A DNA stretch of 64,000 nt from Fragilaria crotonensis (Eukaryota > Bacillariophyta > Fragilariophyceae > Fragilariales > Fragilariaceae), in contig JAKSYS010000248.1 of the NCBI GenBank assembly GCA_022925895.1, forward strand, positions 1 to 64,000, written 5' to 3'. This document shows positions 51,237-61,030 of the stretch, in pieces. Numbering within the stretch: the stretch's first letter is position 1; the number at the start of each line of letters is the position of its first letter. Below the pieces are notes generated by a model. That model ran no database searches. It worked only from the letters and a program-made list of their open reading frames with translations, and had not been told where the DNA came from. The translations under genes and the position numbers were made by a program.

Positions 51237-52368
51237 TCTTGAAATTATATCCTTCCTTCAAAAAAATGTGGGTGTGTACTCGTAAATCTTGCAGCGATGA
51301 CTGTCCGACGGAAGGTACGCTACACCGGAGATAGTATGTCTTCTACGCAGTCACGATTCCCCTTTTTCCAGATTTGTCAGGTTCCTTCAACCTCTCCTGC
51401 AATTCTGCTTGATTGCTCAATGTTCAACAACGTTTTCCCCAATGCAGTTGCTTAATCTCTCTCTTGTCAATGATATCTCACTGGAAAACAATCGTTCAAA
51501 AGAGTCTTGGAGGCGGAGATTGGTGATGGCAACAATAAAACAGATCGTCGGTGGGAGTGTGTGTTCATTCGAGAGACCGCAACCTAATGGAGATGACCTA
51601 ATTTTGGACATCGACTAATAATCCTCCAAATCTATTTATTCCTTCTACTTACAATCTCCGATTTTCATCTAATCGTAGAGTCGTGTTAAAGTCGCGACCT
51701 AACATTGAAACCTGGTACTAGAGAAAGTGAAAATTCGGGTACTACCTAGACAATTATGTCGGGGCCTTTCTCCGCGAGAAGGACTCTGATACTAAATATA
51801 TCGAAACAGGTCGAACTACTCGAAACCATTGTCGAATTGAACTCATCGTCCCATAACAAACTCAGTACTATGCAGTATTTATGTACACAGGATACTCCAG
51901 TACTCAGGCATGTAGTAATACCGTACACCGGAACATGTGGTACAATTCGCCGATAAATTCTGATCATCCATATGACCATACACCATACGTCGAATGCAGC
52001 ATCCTGCAGAGTTGTACGGAGTCTACTCCAGTACATTGTAATCAAAGTAACGACATGATCCCGGTCGTCCAACATGCTAGAATGAACGGTCATATCTTTA
52101 TACACCCAGAGATGGCTCCAAGGCTGCAATAGGATGAACCAAAAGGCCACCGTAAAATGGTTTCCATCAACCAACAAGTCCACCACTCAACTTTTGAAAG
52201 GATGACAATCAAAGAGCTCTTGAAAGTTCGAAGACACCAAGAAGCCCTGCATCCAGGAACAGAGTCAACTCCTGGAATACCAGCAAAGCCCTTGGAGGCA
52301 AACTAGCCTGCTATTGCCACTGGCATTATTCTGCATTAAGGATGTTCCTGACTGCATGTAGTTCAAAA
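51237..52368. other. Intergenic, no supported gene
   Basis: About 1.1 kb upstream of the LRR gene, including its promoter. GTAC words occur at 51870-52040. The sequence from about 52140 has transposon-like composition but no open frame. The stretch ends where the 2-kb duplicated unit begins. Confidence 0.4.
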
Positions 52369-54364
52369 TGGGCATTTCAAAGGAATAGTGCCAGGCCACA
52401 GAACCACACCAACAATCCATAAAGGAAGGATCCTCATATCCGAAACACGCAAGAACTGCATCTTGACCACCTGAGACGGCATCTGTGCAGTATTGTCATC
52501 CATTCAAGCTTCCACAATCAAGATGTACCTTAGTGACTAGGAATCCTCTGTATCCTTTTCTACTAATGATGGCAGTCATTGCTGGTGCAATCTACTACTA
52601 GTAGTACCTTGTTGGATGAAATGGTAAACACTGAAATCTTTGAGGAATGTTCTGCTGCCACGGTCATGGACAAAACCAGAACTTGCTGGTGATTATCCTA
52701 GACAGATGACTGGCTACCCTTTACTAAATTAGAGGCAACTAATAAAGAGGCAGTGGTGGTCTTCACTGTTTGGCGGATATGTTGTTTAAAACTTTGCACA
52801 TGGTTTTATTTATCATGTGCAGATGCATAGTAGTGCATTTGTGTTCACTGAGACAATATGCTGAATATCTCTATTGATCAATTACTGCATTCTTATGCTT
52901 GTGTCGTCACCACAACAGAAAGCATGCATCAAGATTTGTACTTTGTCTCAAAGGGTAACTATTTTTAACAAATCAAACACCCTTTATCGCCATCATGCTT
53001 GTTGACCACCATGAACATGAAGCTATATCTTAACACTTTGGTAAATGAGGAAAAAGTAGTAGAATGCAAAGTGAAGCAGTGCATCATGGCACTGGTAGAA
53101 AGGAAGTTTGTATTGTCGCGAATCAATGACTGGTTGGGTTCACAATTTGAAATTCCACAAGCCTTTTGTCACTGCAGCAACAAACACTGCCTTGATCACA
53201 TCAAAAGAAGTTGTATGCACCGGTGCCTCGGAATGTTGCAGGTTTTACACCCATGAATAGACAGTACACTTTGGTACAATATTGTGACATTTTGATACAC
53301 CGATCTGTAGAATATTTTTCAATATGGCTGAACTTGTAGCTACATTTTCATTTATCAATGTGCCATTGTTCCAAATTTTTGAAATGAGGCACATGTGGAG
53401 TCTGCTTAATAATACACACTTCACGTTGGTACCCCAAGATGATGCTCCTTCGTGCACACATTTTCACATCAGTACTACCCAACAACAGTGTTCCAATCTC
53501 TCTGCCTGAACATTTTGAAGATGTTTGTATCCATTTGTTGACATGAACACTACTACTATGGTTCATTTGATCATTGGATTGCTCATTGTGTATACTCCTG
53601 TTAAGGTTGAATTGAAGCAATACTGTATTGTTTATTAAAAAAACTCATGGCTTTAATTGGATGCCCAATTTTGTGATCGACTATCAAATACCCCTGAATG
53701 GAGAGTTAGTTCACATCAGATCACCACCTATCATGGGAGAGTGGCTTCACATCCGATCATCACCACCTCATTGGAGGGCTGACACAGCTATCGACGGACC
53801 TCTCACGGATCTTAAAAATGAATATGGCGCGTTTCGATAACGATGCTTCGGCTTGTTATGATCGGATTATAGTTGCATTCGGAATGCTTGCTGCCAGACG
53901 ATGCGGAATGCCAGAGAACGCCATCCGCACTCATTCATCTGCACTGCAATTTATGCGATATGCCGTAAAAACTCTGTACGGCGTTTCAGTTGAGCAATAT
54001 ACAGGGACAGAAAACGAACCTCTCTTCGGCACAGGACAAGGAAGCGGAGCCTCGCCAGCAGTATGGTTGTCCATAGTCGTTTTGCTCTTAAACACGTTGG
54101 AAAAGCTCATTCCAGATAGGATTTCTTTTGAATCTCCGATGAGGACAATACAACATCAGCGATTAGTTGATGCGTACGTTGATGATACATTGTTGGGAGT
54201 AACGGATCCTTACTCTGACTATACATTGTCGGATATGATAGACCGCCTGCAGACTATTGCTCAAACATGGGAACGCCTTTTGTCGCTCTCGGGAGGTGCA
54301 TTGAACTTCAAGAAATGCAGCTGGTACGTCATATATTGGGAATGGAAGCATGGACGACCATACA
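52369..54364. repeat. 2-kb direct repeat, copy A (left of the LINE)
   Basis: 1,996 bp nearly identical to 61031-63022, starting TGGGCATTTC in both and ending at GACGACCATACA. It holds noncoding sequence and, from about 53760, part of a plus-strand reverse-transcriptase gene. Differences from copy B are few and mostly one-base homopolymer or single-base indels. The LINE begins immediately after it. Confidence 0.93.
53760..54364 (+). pseudogene. Reverse-transcriptase fragment (plus-strand element), copy A
   Basis: Encodes FDNDASACYDRII (palm motif A), PLFGTGQGSGASPAVWLSIV (motif B) and LVDAYVDDTLLG (YVDD catalytic loop), followed by a thumb-like LSLSGGALNFKKCSWY. The start of the protein is absent and the frame is cut at 54364 by the inserted LINE. 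It is related to, but clearly distinct from, the LINE's own reverse transcriptase (YDATACYDRI, GTGQGSANSPAIW, FVDD). Confidence 0.85.
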
Positions 54365-57300
54365 TACAAGATTGCTTTTTTGGTATTACGGTTGAAACCA
54401 CACCGCGGAACGATAATCGACATTGCTTTCCGTTGGACGTTTTCAAGGCATTGTTTTGATAATGAAGAACTCGCCAAAGGATAGCTGACTGCAGGTAAAT
54501 AACACGCAAAGTAATACGTCCAGGCTTCCAAGCGAGTTAATGGGACCTCCCACAAGAAAGCTGTGATTGAGTCACTTTTTTGCTTCAGCTGCCGGTATTG
54601 CTCGCGTTGCGTCCCCGCTGGATCTTTATAATGACCCAGGGTTTTATGAGCTGTGAATGCAGGAAGGACCCGCAGCTCCGTTCCCGCATCATCTTGGCGT
54701 TCCCGAACTGTGATATTGACTTCCGCGGCAGGGTGCTTAGGAACTAACACAGGCGCCCCCTGCATGGAAAATTGCCACTGTAGGATGTGATTTGAGCACT
54801 TAGAGAGCTCGAGAGCCCCCCCGCTCGCCATAAGTAAGTCCGTCCAACATTGCGCGTTTGCCTGTGCCTGAGCCACTAATGTTTTCACCGTAGTCGGTGA
54901 CCCGTCGTCTGCGAAGGAGTTTGTTTGGCCGTTGCAATCATCGACAAAACCGATCAGACCTAGGTCGACTCGAACGTCGTCTTGTGTATCCCAATACGTT
55001 GCTGGATGCGCTTGCGTATCATAGCAATCAAAGAGAGTGCTAGACAAAAAACACCAGATAGCCGGGGAGTTCGCACTTCCTTGGCCTGTCCCATAAATAG
55101 GAAAATCTTGTTCGTGATGATATCCTGTCGGAGAAATACCTAACTCGGTGCGCACATGGAATTCAGCTTTTTCGAGAGTAGCCGCGTTGCTTTCCGTCAC
55201 TGTTGCTGGAACGCCGAATTTTTGGCTGACTGTCATACCCAGGTTCGGAATAATTCGGTCGTAACAAGCTGTAGCATCGTAATTTGTAAGAACGACAGGC
55301 TTCCGAGTGGCTCTTGATATCTCGAGTTGGAGTTCTTCAATAAAAACTGGCTCTGTGGCATTCCGATACGGTCTGGAACCAAACTGCCCATCATTCAATA
55401 ACCGAAGATCTTCCGCTTGATGCATCGCTTCGCGCCACTTGATACCAAGAAACAAGTTGAAATCGGCTTCGTAGATGTGGATAACGCGTGTGCGATGCAA
55501 CCGAACATTATCGGGGTCTTTAAATAGCATAGTATTTACCACTTTTTGCCACCGCTGGAAGGAATAGCCGCGCTCCAATGAGTAGTTAATTAGCGCTAAG
55601 CGTAGGCTTCGTAAAGCCTGCTGTCGATAGTTCAGGGTGTCCCGTTTCTCCCTATACTCTGGAGTCAAGTCTTCGTCAGCGGCTTCAGAGGAGTATGAGT
55701 GCCGCACGATAAGAGCTTTATAATGCCCTAAGTGCATACCGGAAGGGGACGTTGTAGTGGATTCGGACCAAAGTTTCAATTTGCTACAAAAATCGTCGTC
55801 ACTGATAGTGGGGCGGGTCGTATCCGCGATTGTGGACTGGGCAAATTGGAGATGACGGAGAAGTAGCTGGACGCTCCCTTCAAAACCAGAAACGTCGAAT
55901 GTTCCCCGCAAGAGTTGGTTTTGCGTCTCACTTGTACCAGTGTAGCCCAACAGTTCCGACAAGGGTGGTATCGTGAACGGGGTACCTTGGGCTTGACCGA
56001 AATGCAACCGGTTCCTCTCTTGAAGAAGACGAACGATCTCGGATGGGATATCGACTTGGGTCCATTGGACACACGTTTTTGGATCGTCGCCTTCGTTCAG
56101 TGGAATTTCTAGACGGACAACACTACCTTGGTGGGATTTGCCGCGTACGTGTCTTAGTTTGTCGGTGACTGCTTTGATGTCCTCGGCTTTCATGATCCTG
56201 CGCAACCGTTGCGCAGTGAGCTTATCGGCTTTTGAAATTGATTTTTCCAGGTCGTTGATGCGCTGAAGACGCTCAGAGCTACGGGTCGCAAAACTATCCT
56301 TGATGATTCGTCTGACCTCATTTTTTGCCCATCTAAGGAGACGTGAGCAATGGCCTTGATTCCTTGGTAGTTCGTCAGTAGGGAGTTCGACTGAATATTC
56401 TTGGAGAATGATGGAACTATCGAGTGCATTTCGGAATGCGGATAAGCATTTCCGAAGGTATTGAACTCGACGTCGTGCTGTAGCTAATGCGACCGACCAA
56501 GCTGGCTCATTAAACTGTGGAATATGTGCCTCAGCGGCTAGACTTGCAGCTAAAACATCCCGATCTAGTTTTTCCGCATATTGATGCCTGTTTCCCGCAT
56601 ACGTCAACCGCTCGCCTCGTCGGAAAGCATTGTGCTCCTCAAGGAACTCATACATGGTGTTGATATATTCGGTGACCTGATGAGGGTTTGTTGCTTTGAG
56701 CATGCGCCGAGCTGGTGTTGCAAGATCCTGAGTCGGACTGCCGAAGAGTTTGACCGTGTCGAAATCGAGAAAGAAACCTCTGTGATCCGAAGATAAGCGA
56801 GCATTGAAGGCGTCATATCCCATCTTGACCAGCGCCTCTTGGAGTCGCTGACTGCCGAGAGCATAATCTAAACACTTGGTGCCACGAGCGTAAGTCGCGG
56901 GAACCTTTGATGAGTGGCGACAAGCACTCAGGCTAACCAACTTCAGTTCTCCTGCAACAAAACTTAAGCCGTCGGGATCGGAACCGAACGCTTCGTTGAA
57001 ATCCCCGACCAATAAAATGTCAGCACCTGCTCTCTGATATACGAGCAACTCTTTGAGCAAATCTCGACGAAATGCTGATCTTGGATTACCTAGCGCGTCC
57101 TGAGATTGCAGAAGGAGGCTTCGTTGTTGGCCTGCCACAGTTAAGTTGCCGTCTTGTCCCCGTTTGTCAACTGGTTGGTAGGCGGATGCAATAACAATTC
57201 TTGTCCCCGAACGACCAACGAATTCTTGAACAACCCACCGTCCCCATCGATCCTGTGTTTGACGGATGATCCGACCGGATAAGCTCCCTATGGTTAAGAG

Positions 57301-57804
57301 GAACGTACCGCCGGGCTTGTAATGCGTTCGAAACGGGATGGGCGTAGTGCCTGCGATAAACTTTGTTCGATGCCAGTATTGTTTAACCGTATCGTATAAA
57401 ATACTTCTAATATACACTTGAGTGACGTCGAGGTTGTGCTCTTGCCCACAAAAAACGTCCCCTTGAACTTCTTGAAGAACTTTGCATACGTCGTTGAGTT
57501 GTCCACCTCTCCGGTCTAAAGATAAACCATTGACGTTTTGAACGTAAACTCGGGTACAATTGGGCGCTTTGGAGGTGAGAATATCGCCCCAAGGGTAATT
57601 CTCGCGTTGGTTGCTCCGAGTAAGCGAACTTGGCTGACGTCCGTGCTTGTCGGAGTCTTCCAAAAAATTGCTTTGGGACATAGCCTTACTAAATAGATTT
57701 TTCCATTGCGCTTGTGCGCTCTCCAATGAATGTCTCGCATTTGAACCTTCTCCCAAAGCTGATATCCCTTGGACGGCTGCGATGCTTCCTTGTGTACTCG
57801 TCAT
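54163..57804 (-). CDS. LINE ORF2: endonuclease and reverse transcriptase, chimeric C-terminus
   Basis: 1,213 codons from ATG 57804. The N-terminal AP-endonuclease-like domain shows VYVQNVNGLS, CGQEHN, SAYQPVD, LLVGDFNEAFG and SSDHRGFFLD. The reverse transcriptase follows: SPSGMHLGHYKAL, NTMLFKDPDN, NYDATACYDRIIP (motif A), YGTGQGSANSPAIW (motif B) and LGLIGFVDDCNGQ (FVDD). Then comes a thumb/C-terminal region with PRCGFNRNTKKAILY. The LINE sequence ends at 54365; the last roughly 67 codons (to 54163) are antisense sequence of the neighbouring repeat, so the natural C-terminal end (in related elements RNase H and a zinc knuckle) is absent. Up to that point the frame is intact and could be expressed. 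Endonuclease and reverse-transcriptase identity are secure. Confidence 0.93.
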   Translation of the reverse strand: MTSTQGSIAAVQGISALGEGSNARHSLESAQAQWKNLFSKAMSQSNFLEDSDKHGRQPSSLTRSNQRENYPWGDILTSKAPNCTRVYVQNVNGLSLDRRGGQLNDVCKVLQEVQGDVFCGQEHNLDVTQVYIRSILYDTVKQYWHRTKFIAGTTPIPFRTHYKPGGTFLLTIGSLSGRIIRQTQDRWGRWVVQEFVGRSGTRIVIASAYQPVDKRGQDGNLTVAGQQRSLLLQSQDALGNPRSAFRRDLLKELLVYQRAGADILLVGDFNEAFGSDPDGLSFVAGELKLVSLSACRHSSKVPATYARGTKCLDYALGSQRLQEALVKMGYDAFNARLSSDHRGFFLDFDTVKLFGSPTQDLATPARRMLKATNPHQVTEYINTMYEFLEEHNAFRRGERLTYAGNRHQYAEKLDRDVLAASLAAEAHIPQFNEPAWSVALATARRRVQYLRKCLSAFRNALDSSIILQEYSVELPTDELPRNQGHCSRLLRWAKNEVRRIIKDSFATRSSERLQRINDLEKSISKADKLTAQRLRRIMKAEDIKAVTDKLRHVRGKSHQGSVVRLEIPLNEGDDPKTCVQWTQVDIPSEIVRLLQERNRLHFGQAQGTPFTIPPLSELLGYTGTSETQNQLLRGTFDVSGFEGSVQLLLRHLQFAQSTIADTTRPTISDDDFCSKLKLWSESTTTSPSGMHLGHYKALIVRHSYSSEAADEDLTPEYREKRDTLNYRQQALRSLRLALINYSLERGYSFQRWQKVVNTMLFKDPDNVRLHRTRVIHIYEADFNLFLGIKWREAMHQAEDLRLLNDGQFGSRPYRNATEPVFIEELQLEISRATRKPVVLTNYDATACYDRIIPNLGMTVSQKFGVPATVTESNAATLEKAEFHVRTELGISPTGYHHEQDFPIYGTGQGSANSPAIWCFLSSTLFDCYDTQAHPATYWDTQDDVRVDLGLIGFVDDCNGQTNSFADDGSPTTVKTLVAQAQANAQCWTDLLMASGGALELSKCSNHILQWQFSMQGAPVLVPKHPAAEVNITVRERQDDAGTELRVLPAFTAHKTLGHYKDPAGTQREQYRQLKQKSDSITAFLWEVPLTRLEAWTYYFACYLPAVSYPLASSSLSKQCLENVQRKAMSIIVPRCGFNRNTKKAILYVWSSMLPFPIYDVPAAFLEVQCTSRERQKAFPCLSNSLQAVYHIRQCIVRVRIRYSQQCIINVRIN

Positions 57805-58355
57805 GCTTCAGTCGCTCCAGCTTGATCCGAGGGATAGATGTATTGGGAATCAAGGGGAGCGGGTAGTGGATAAGGCGTCGGTTGGGTTAAGACAGGCGAC
57901 ATACTAGGGTCGTGCGGGGGGAGATTGACCTGAGCAGGGCTGCTGATGATGTCCGGAGAGTCGAAGGCTTCATCAAGGTTAGTACATACTTCCATAAGCT
58001 CAACTTCGGAGTTACAACCAGGAGAATCGTTGGAACTATAGACTTGATGAGAATGGTCATGCTGTTGCTTCTTGTTACCGAGTTTCCGATGCGAACGTTG
58101 TTTCTTCTTTCCGGGAACAATAAACCTTTGAGGAGGCGGACGAAGTGACGGACTGGGCGTTGGACTGTGACGACCCTGAAGCAGAACTTGCGCTACTTGT
58201 AGAGCATAAGTCCGTAACGTGTCTTTGAGACAGCACCGACTTGGAAGGTGGTTTGTCCATGGAGGCCACCGCAGTGATTGGTCCTGGTTCTCGATCAAAT
58301 TCCATTTTTGTCGCCAAGCCTTCCATAAAGGCAGACAACTTTTCAAAATGTGCAT
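57801..58355 (-). CDS. LINE linking frame between ORF1 and ORF2 (possible frameshifted ORF1 extension)
   Basis: A 184-codon open frame overlaps the last 280 bp of ORF1 in another register. Its stop codon overlaps the ORF2 start in the tetranucleotide ATGA (57804-57801). Its content is Pro/Ser/Gln-rich with a basic stretch (GKKKQRSHRKLGNKKQQHDH) and an acidic part (NSEVELMEVCTNLDEAFDSPD), which looks like protein and not chance. It has no convincing ATG of its own early on, so it is most simply reached by frameshifting from ORF1 or by re-initiation. It could also be an ORF1 tail separated by a one-base error. Confidence 0.5.
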   Translation of the reverse strand: MHILKSCLPLWKAWRQKWNLIENQDQSLRWPPWTNHLPSRCCLKDTLRTYALQVAQVLLQGRHSPTPSPSLRPPPQRFIVPGKKKQRSHRKLGNKKQQHDHSHQVYSSNDSPGCNSEVELMEVCTNLDEAFDSPDIISSPAQVNLPPHDPSMSPVLTQPTPYPLPAPLDSQYIYPSDQAGATEA

Positions 58356-60936
58356 GTAAATCGAGCATTGTAGTCGACATCTTGTGTTGACATTCCATAT
58401 TTGTCAGTAACCGATTGTTCATTTCTGTAAATTGTTTTTCCGTGAGAACTTTCATCTCCTCCATATCTGCGGAGATATGTTTCTGAAGTTCGCCAGATTT
58501 CTCGATCTGTTCGGTTGCCTTCTCCACTTTGTCCGACACCGCGGCCAATTTTTTATCGAATTCGTCGATCCTTGTGAACTGTTGTTCGATTGATTGTAAC
58601 CGCATTGAAGACTTTCGGCCTGATACATCAAGTGCTTCCAACTTCTTTGTCATTGATCTTTCTAATTCGAGAAACTTGGTATCCGACGAAGTTCTAGAAG
58701 CGTGCGTGAGGGAATGTGTTGACCCGGCGCTCCGATCTTCATCAGTGCCGATGGATGTATCGCCTCCTGCACTATTAAGATCGGCTGCTACCTGGCCTTG
58801 TTTGGTCTTCCATGCGTTGCGATGGGGTCTCATTGGGTTGGAGGCCTCCATTGGTGTGGGCCACTCTGGACTGCCTTCCGATCGTCGTTTACTGGTGTGA
58901 TTTTGGGCGCGGTTGACCTCCCCTTCTGCTCGAGCGTTCGGGACAGTAGAAACTTGCTCTTGAATGTTGTCATACCACCCTGCTGCCGTTGAGAGCTTGT
59001 CTAGGAACGATACATTAGCGGCAATTTCGGCTTGGATGTGAATGACATCCGGTAAACCTGGAATCTTGTCCCGGTAACGTGCTTCCCTGTGGTTGGGTGG
59101 ATACAAGCGTGATTTGTAGGACTTCCACTCTTGTTGAACCTTCTGCAAATACTGGCTTGGGACCAACAGGTAAGCTTTATGATCGGGTGGTCCGTTCACT
59201 ACATCGCAAAGTGCCGGGGAGACGTTGTCTACCGCCAGTATTGTTGCTGCCCATTCTCGAGTAGACCGTTCGATCGTGGTTCCATCTGCATTATATTCAA
59301 TACGTGCTTGATCGAGATGGTTGATGGTCGGCGTCATAGGAATGGCCTTCAGAGAGCGTGCCCACCTTTCATGTACCTGAAAATGGCTGCGAATTTTTTC
59401 ATCTGTCATTGTACCTAATGCGTATCTTGGGATGAAGAGAGCACTCCCGTGACCTGTTAAAACTGGAAGCAACGCATGACATAAGGGCATCACGTGTTTC
59501 TCTCCGCATTGGATACGAAGATGTGGTATCAACTGATCCATTGGAGACTTTTTGTACCGGACGATGTCAAAGTATGGGGTGTTGGTGGGAAGCACGCTGC
59601 GCAAGAATTGAGTATATCGATGAAGCTGGGTGGTGTTGGGAGCTTTCAAGAGGACGTATCCTGCGATGACCATTTTTCCACTTGTGCTCTTGGAATTTGA
59701 GATCGATAACTCCACTCTTTTGGCCTTGAGAACTCCTGCCGTAATGTTTGACCGCAACCACTGCCCTGGAGTAATGCTGAAACCGATCCGAAGTCCAAAA
59801 ATGATCTGGCGCTGGGAATGAACGATTGTTATAACAGGAGTGATAAAGTCTCGAAGTTCTTCTGCAATCATGCTCGGTGCCGATTTGGACACAGAGAGGT
59901 CTTCGCTCTCCCACCTGTAGAGAATTCCTACCTCATGGGGAATCAGTTCCTGAACGATGTCATAAATGGCTTCATTCAGTTTCTTTTTATCTTTCTCGTA
60001 TGCATGAGTGTTCTCAGGTGGTGTCCATTTGACATTTACTCGATGAGTACCGTCGTTTGTGGGAATATTCGGGAAAGGGGAAGACTTCAACTGTGTGGGC
60101 ACTGAGTTTTCACTTGCCAACTCGGGATGTGGATTATCGGTCATTGCCTGCGAGTCAACTTCTTTCTCTTCTTCGATGTCTTCGGTAACTGTGGTCACAG
60201 GTGGGAGACCTTGAGACCAGGAGAGCTTTGAGAATCGTTTCTTTTTTGGTGGATTCTGTTTCGTTGCACTTTTGAAAGCCGACAATGCCAAACTACTGGG
60301 AGACTCATCCTCCAATGACTCTAGGAGGCGATCAGGTGAGACGGTTGTGGTATTGTTGGTGGGTGGTGGTTCGTTATCGGTAGACTTCGGAGGGCTTTTG
60401 GAACGTCTCCGCCCCATGACTGGAATCCAATCCGTCTGGTCGTCGGTATCCATCGGTGTCGTCATAAACGGCATGGTTTTCCAAGAATAGGCTAACGTGT
60501 CCGTGTCATGAAGAGTAGAAGGATCATAATGAGAAAGGTACTCTCTGGAAACGTTCATCGCCCAGGCATTTAACTGCGGTGGGATATCCATCTCTTGATC
60601 TACATGGAACCGAAAATTGTACCAGATCGAACGATGCACTTGAAGCGGATCTGACTCCATTGCAGCCCAAAGTTTATCACATTCGAAACAGTCTTCGAAG
60701 ACGAAGAAACCTAAATAGAGGTAACGAAACCAATTTTCTTTGGTGCCGTGCTGACGATAAGCGTACGCGTTTGCATCGCGTCGAGCGCGTTCTTCAGCCG
60801 AAAACCAATCGGGACCGTTTGGAGTTGGATGATCGAACCACTGGTCGCAACGAAAACTATACAAAGGATGCGATAGTTCTGCTTCAGCTGGGAAAGCTGA
60901 CGGAGGCGTTGATTGCCTCCTTTCCGGCATGGTCAT
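58075..60936 (-). CDS. LINE ORF1 protein with C-terminal coiled coil
   Basis: 953 codons from ATG 60936 (a second ATG lies two codons later). The N-terminal part has YSFRCDQWFDHPTPNGPDWFSAEERAR and NWFRYLYLGFFVFEDCFECDKLWAAM; the middle is Pro/Ser-rich with basic patches (GRRRSKSPPKS, KKKRFSKL). A globular section follows (HRVNVKWTPPENTHAYEKDKKKL...). The C-terminal 200 residues form a predicted coiled coil (IEQQFTRIDEFDKKLAAVSDKVEKATEQIEK...). Long coiled-coil ORF1 proteins that bind RNA and oligomerise are typical of LINEs, but I see no RRM or CCHC knuckle, so RNA binding is inferred. Confidence 0.8.
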   Translation of the reverse strand: MTMPERRQSTPPSAFPAEAELSHPLYSFRCDQWFDHPTPNGPDWFSAEERARRDANAYAYRQHGTKENWFRYLYLGFFVFEDCFECDKLWAAMESDPLQVHRSIWYNFRFHVDQEMDIPPQLNAWAMNVSREYLSHYDPSTLHDTDTLAYSWKTMPFMTTPMDTDDQTDWIPVMGRRRSKSPPKSTDNEPPPTNNTTTVSPDRLLESLEDESPSSLALSAFKSATKQNPPKKKRFSKLSWSQGLPPVTTVTEDIEEEKEVDSQAMTDNPHPELASENSVPTQLKSSPFPNIPTNDGTHRVNVKWTPPENTHAYEKDKKKLNEAIYDIVQELIPHEVGILYRWESEDLSVSKSAPSMIAEELRDFITPVITIVHSQRQIIFGLRIGFSITPGQWLRSNITAGVLKAKRVELSISNSKSTSGKMVIAGYVLLKAPNTTQLHRYTQFLRSVLPTNTPYFDIVRYKKSPMDQLIPHLRIQCGEKHVMPLCHALLPVLTGHGSALFIPRYALGTMTDEKIRSHFQVHERWARSLKAIPMTPTINHLDQARIEYNADGTTIERSTREWAATILAVDNVSPALCDVVNGPPDHKAYLLVPSQYLQKVQQEWKSYKSRLYPPNHREARYRDKIPGLPDVIHIQAEIAANVSFLDKLSTAAGWYDNIQEQVSTVPNARAEGEVNRAQNHTSKRRSEGSPEWPTPMEASNPMRPHRNAWKTKQGQVAADLNSAGGDTSIGTDEDRSAGSTHSLTHASRTSSDTKFLELERSMTKKLEALDVSGRKSSMRLQSIEQQFTRIDEFDKKLAAVSDKVEKATEQIEKSGELQKHISADMEEMKVLTEKQFTEMNNRLLTNMECQHKMSTTMLDLHAHFEKLSAFMEGLATKMEFDREPGPITAVASMDKPPSKSVLSQRHVTDLCSTSSASSASGSSQSNAQSVTSSASSKVYCSRKEETTFASETR

Positions 60937-61030
60937 GGTGGTGAGGTTACGCGACAACTTCCTATTCGGTGTACGCAATTACGGTCGAAGGACAGAACGT
61001 ATTTGCGAAAACTAAACTAGAAAATTGTGT

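Larger units (their letters stand above)
54365..61030 (-). mobile_element. LINE (non-LTR retrotransposon), 5' complete, 3' truncated
   Basis: 6.67 kb on the minus strand between the two 2-kb repeats, with ORF1 (60936-58075), a linking frame (58355-57801) and ORF2 (57804 onward) in normal 5' to 3' order. About 90 bp of leader precede ORF1. There is no poly(A) or tandem tail at 54365, because the element ends inside ORF2. LINEs usually lose their 5' ends, so a lost 3' end is unusual. ORFs 1 and 2 are open, so the insertion is young. Confidence 0.9.
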
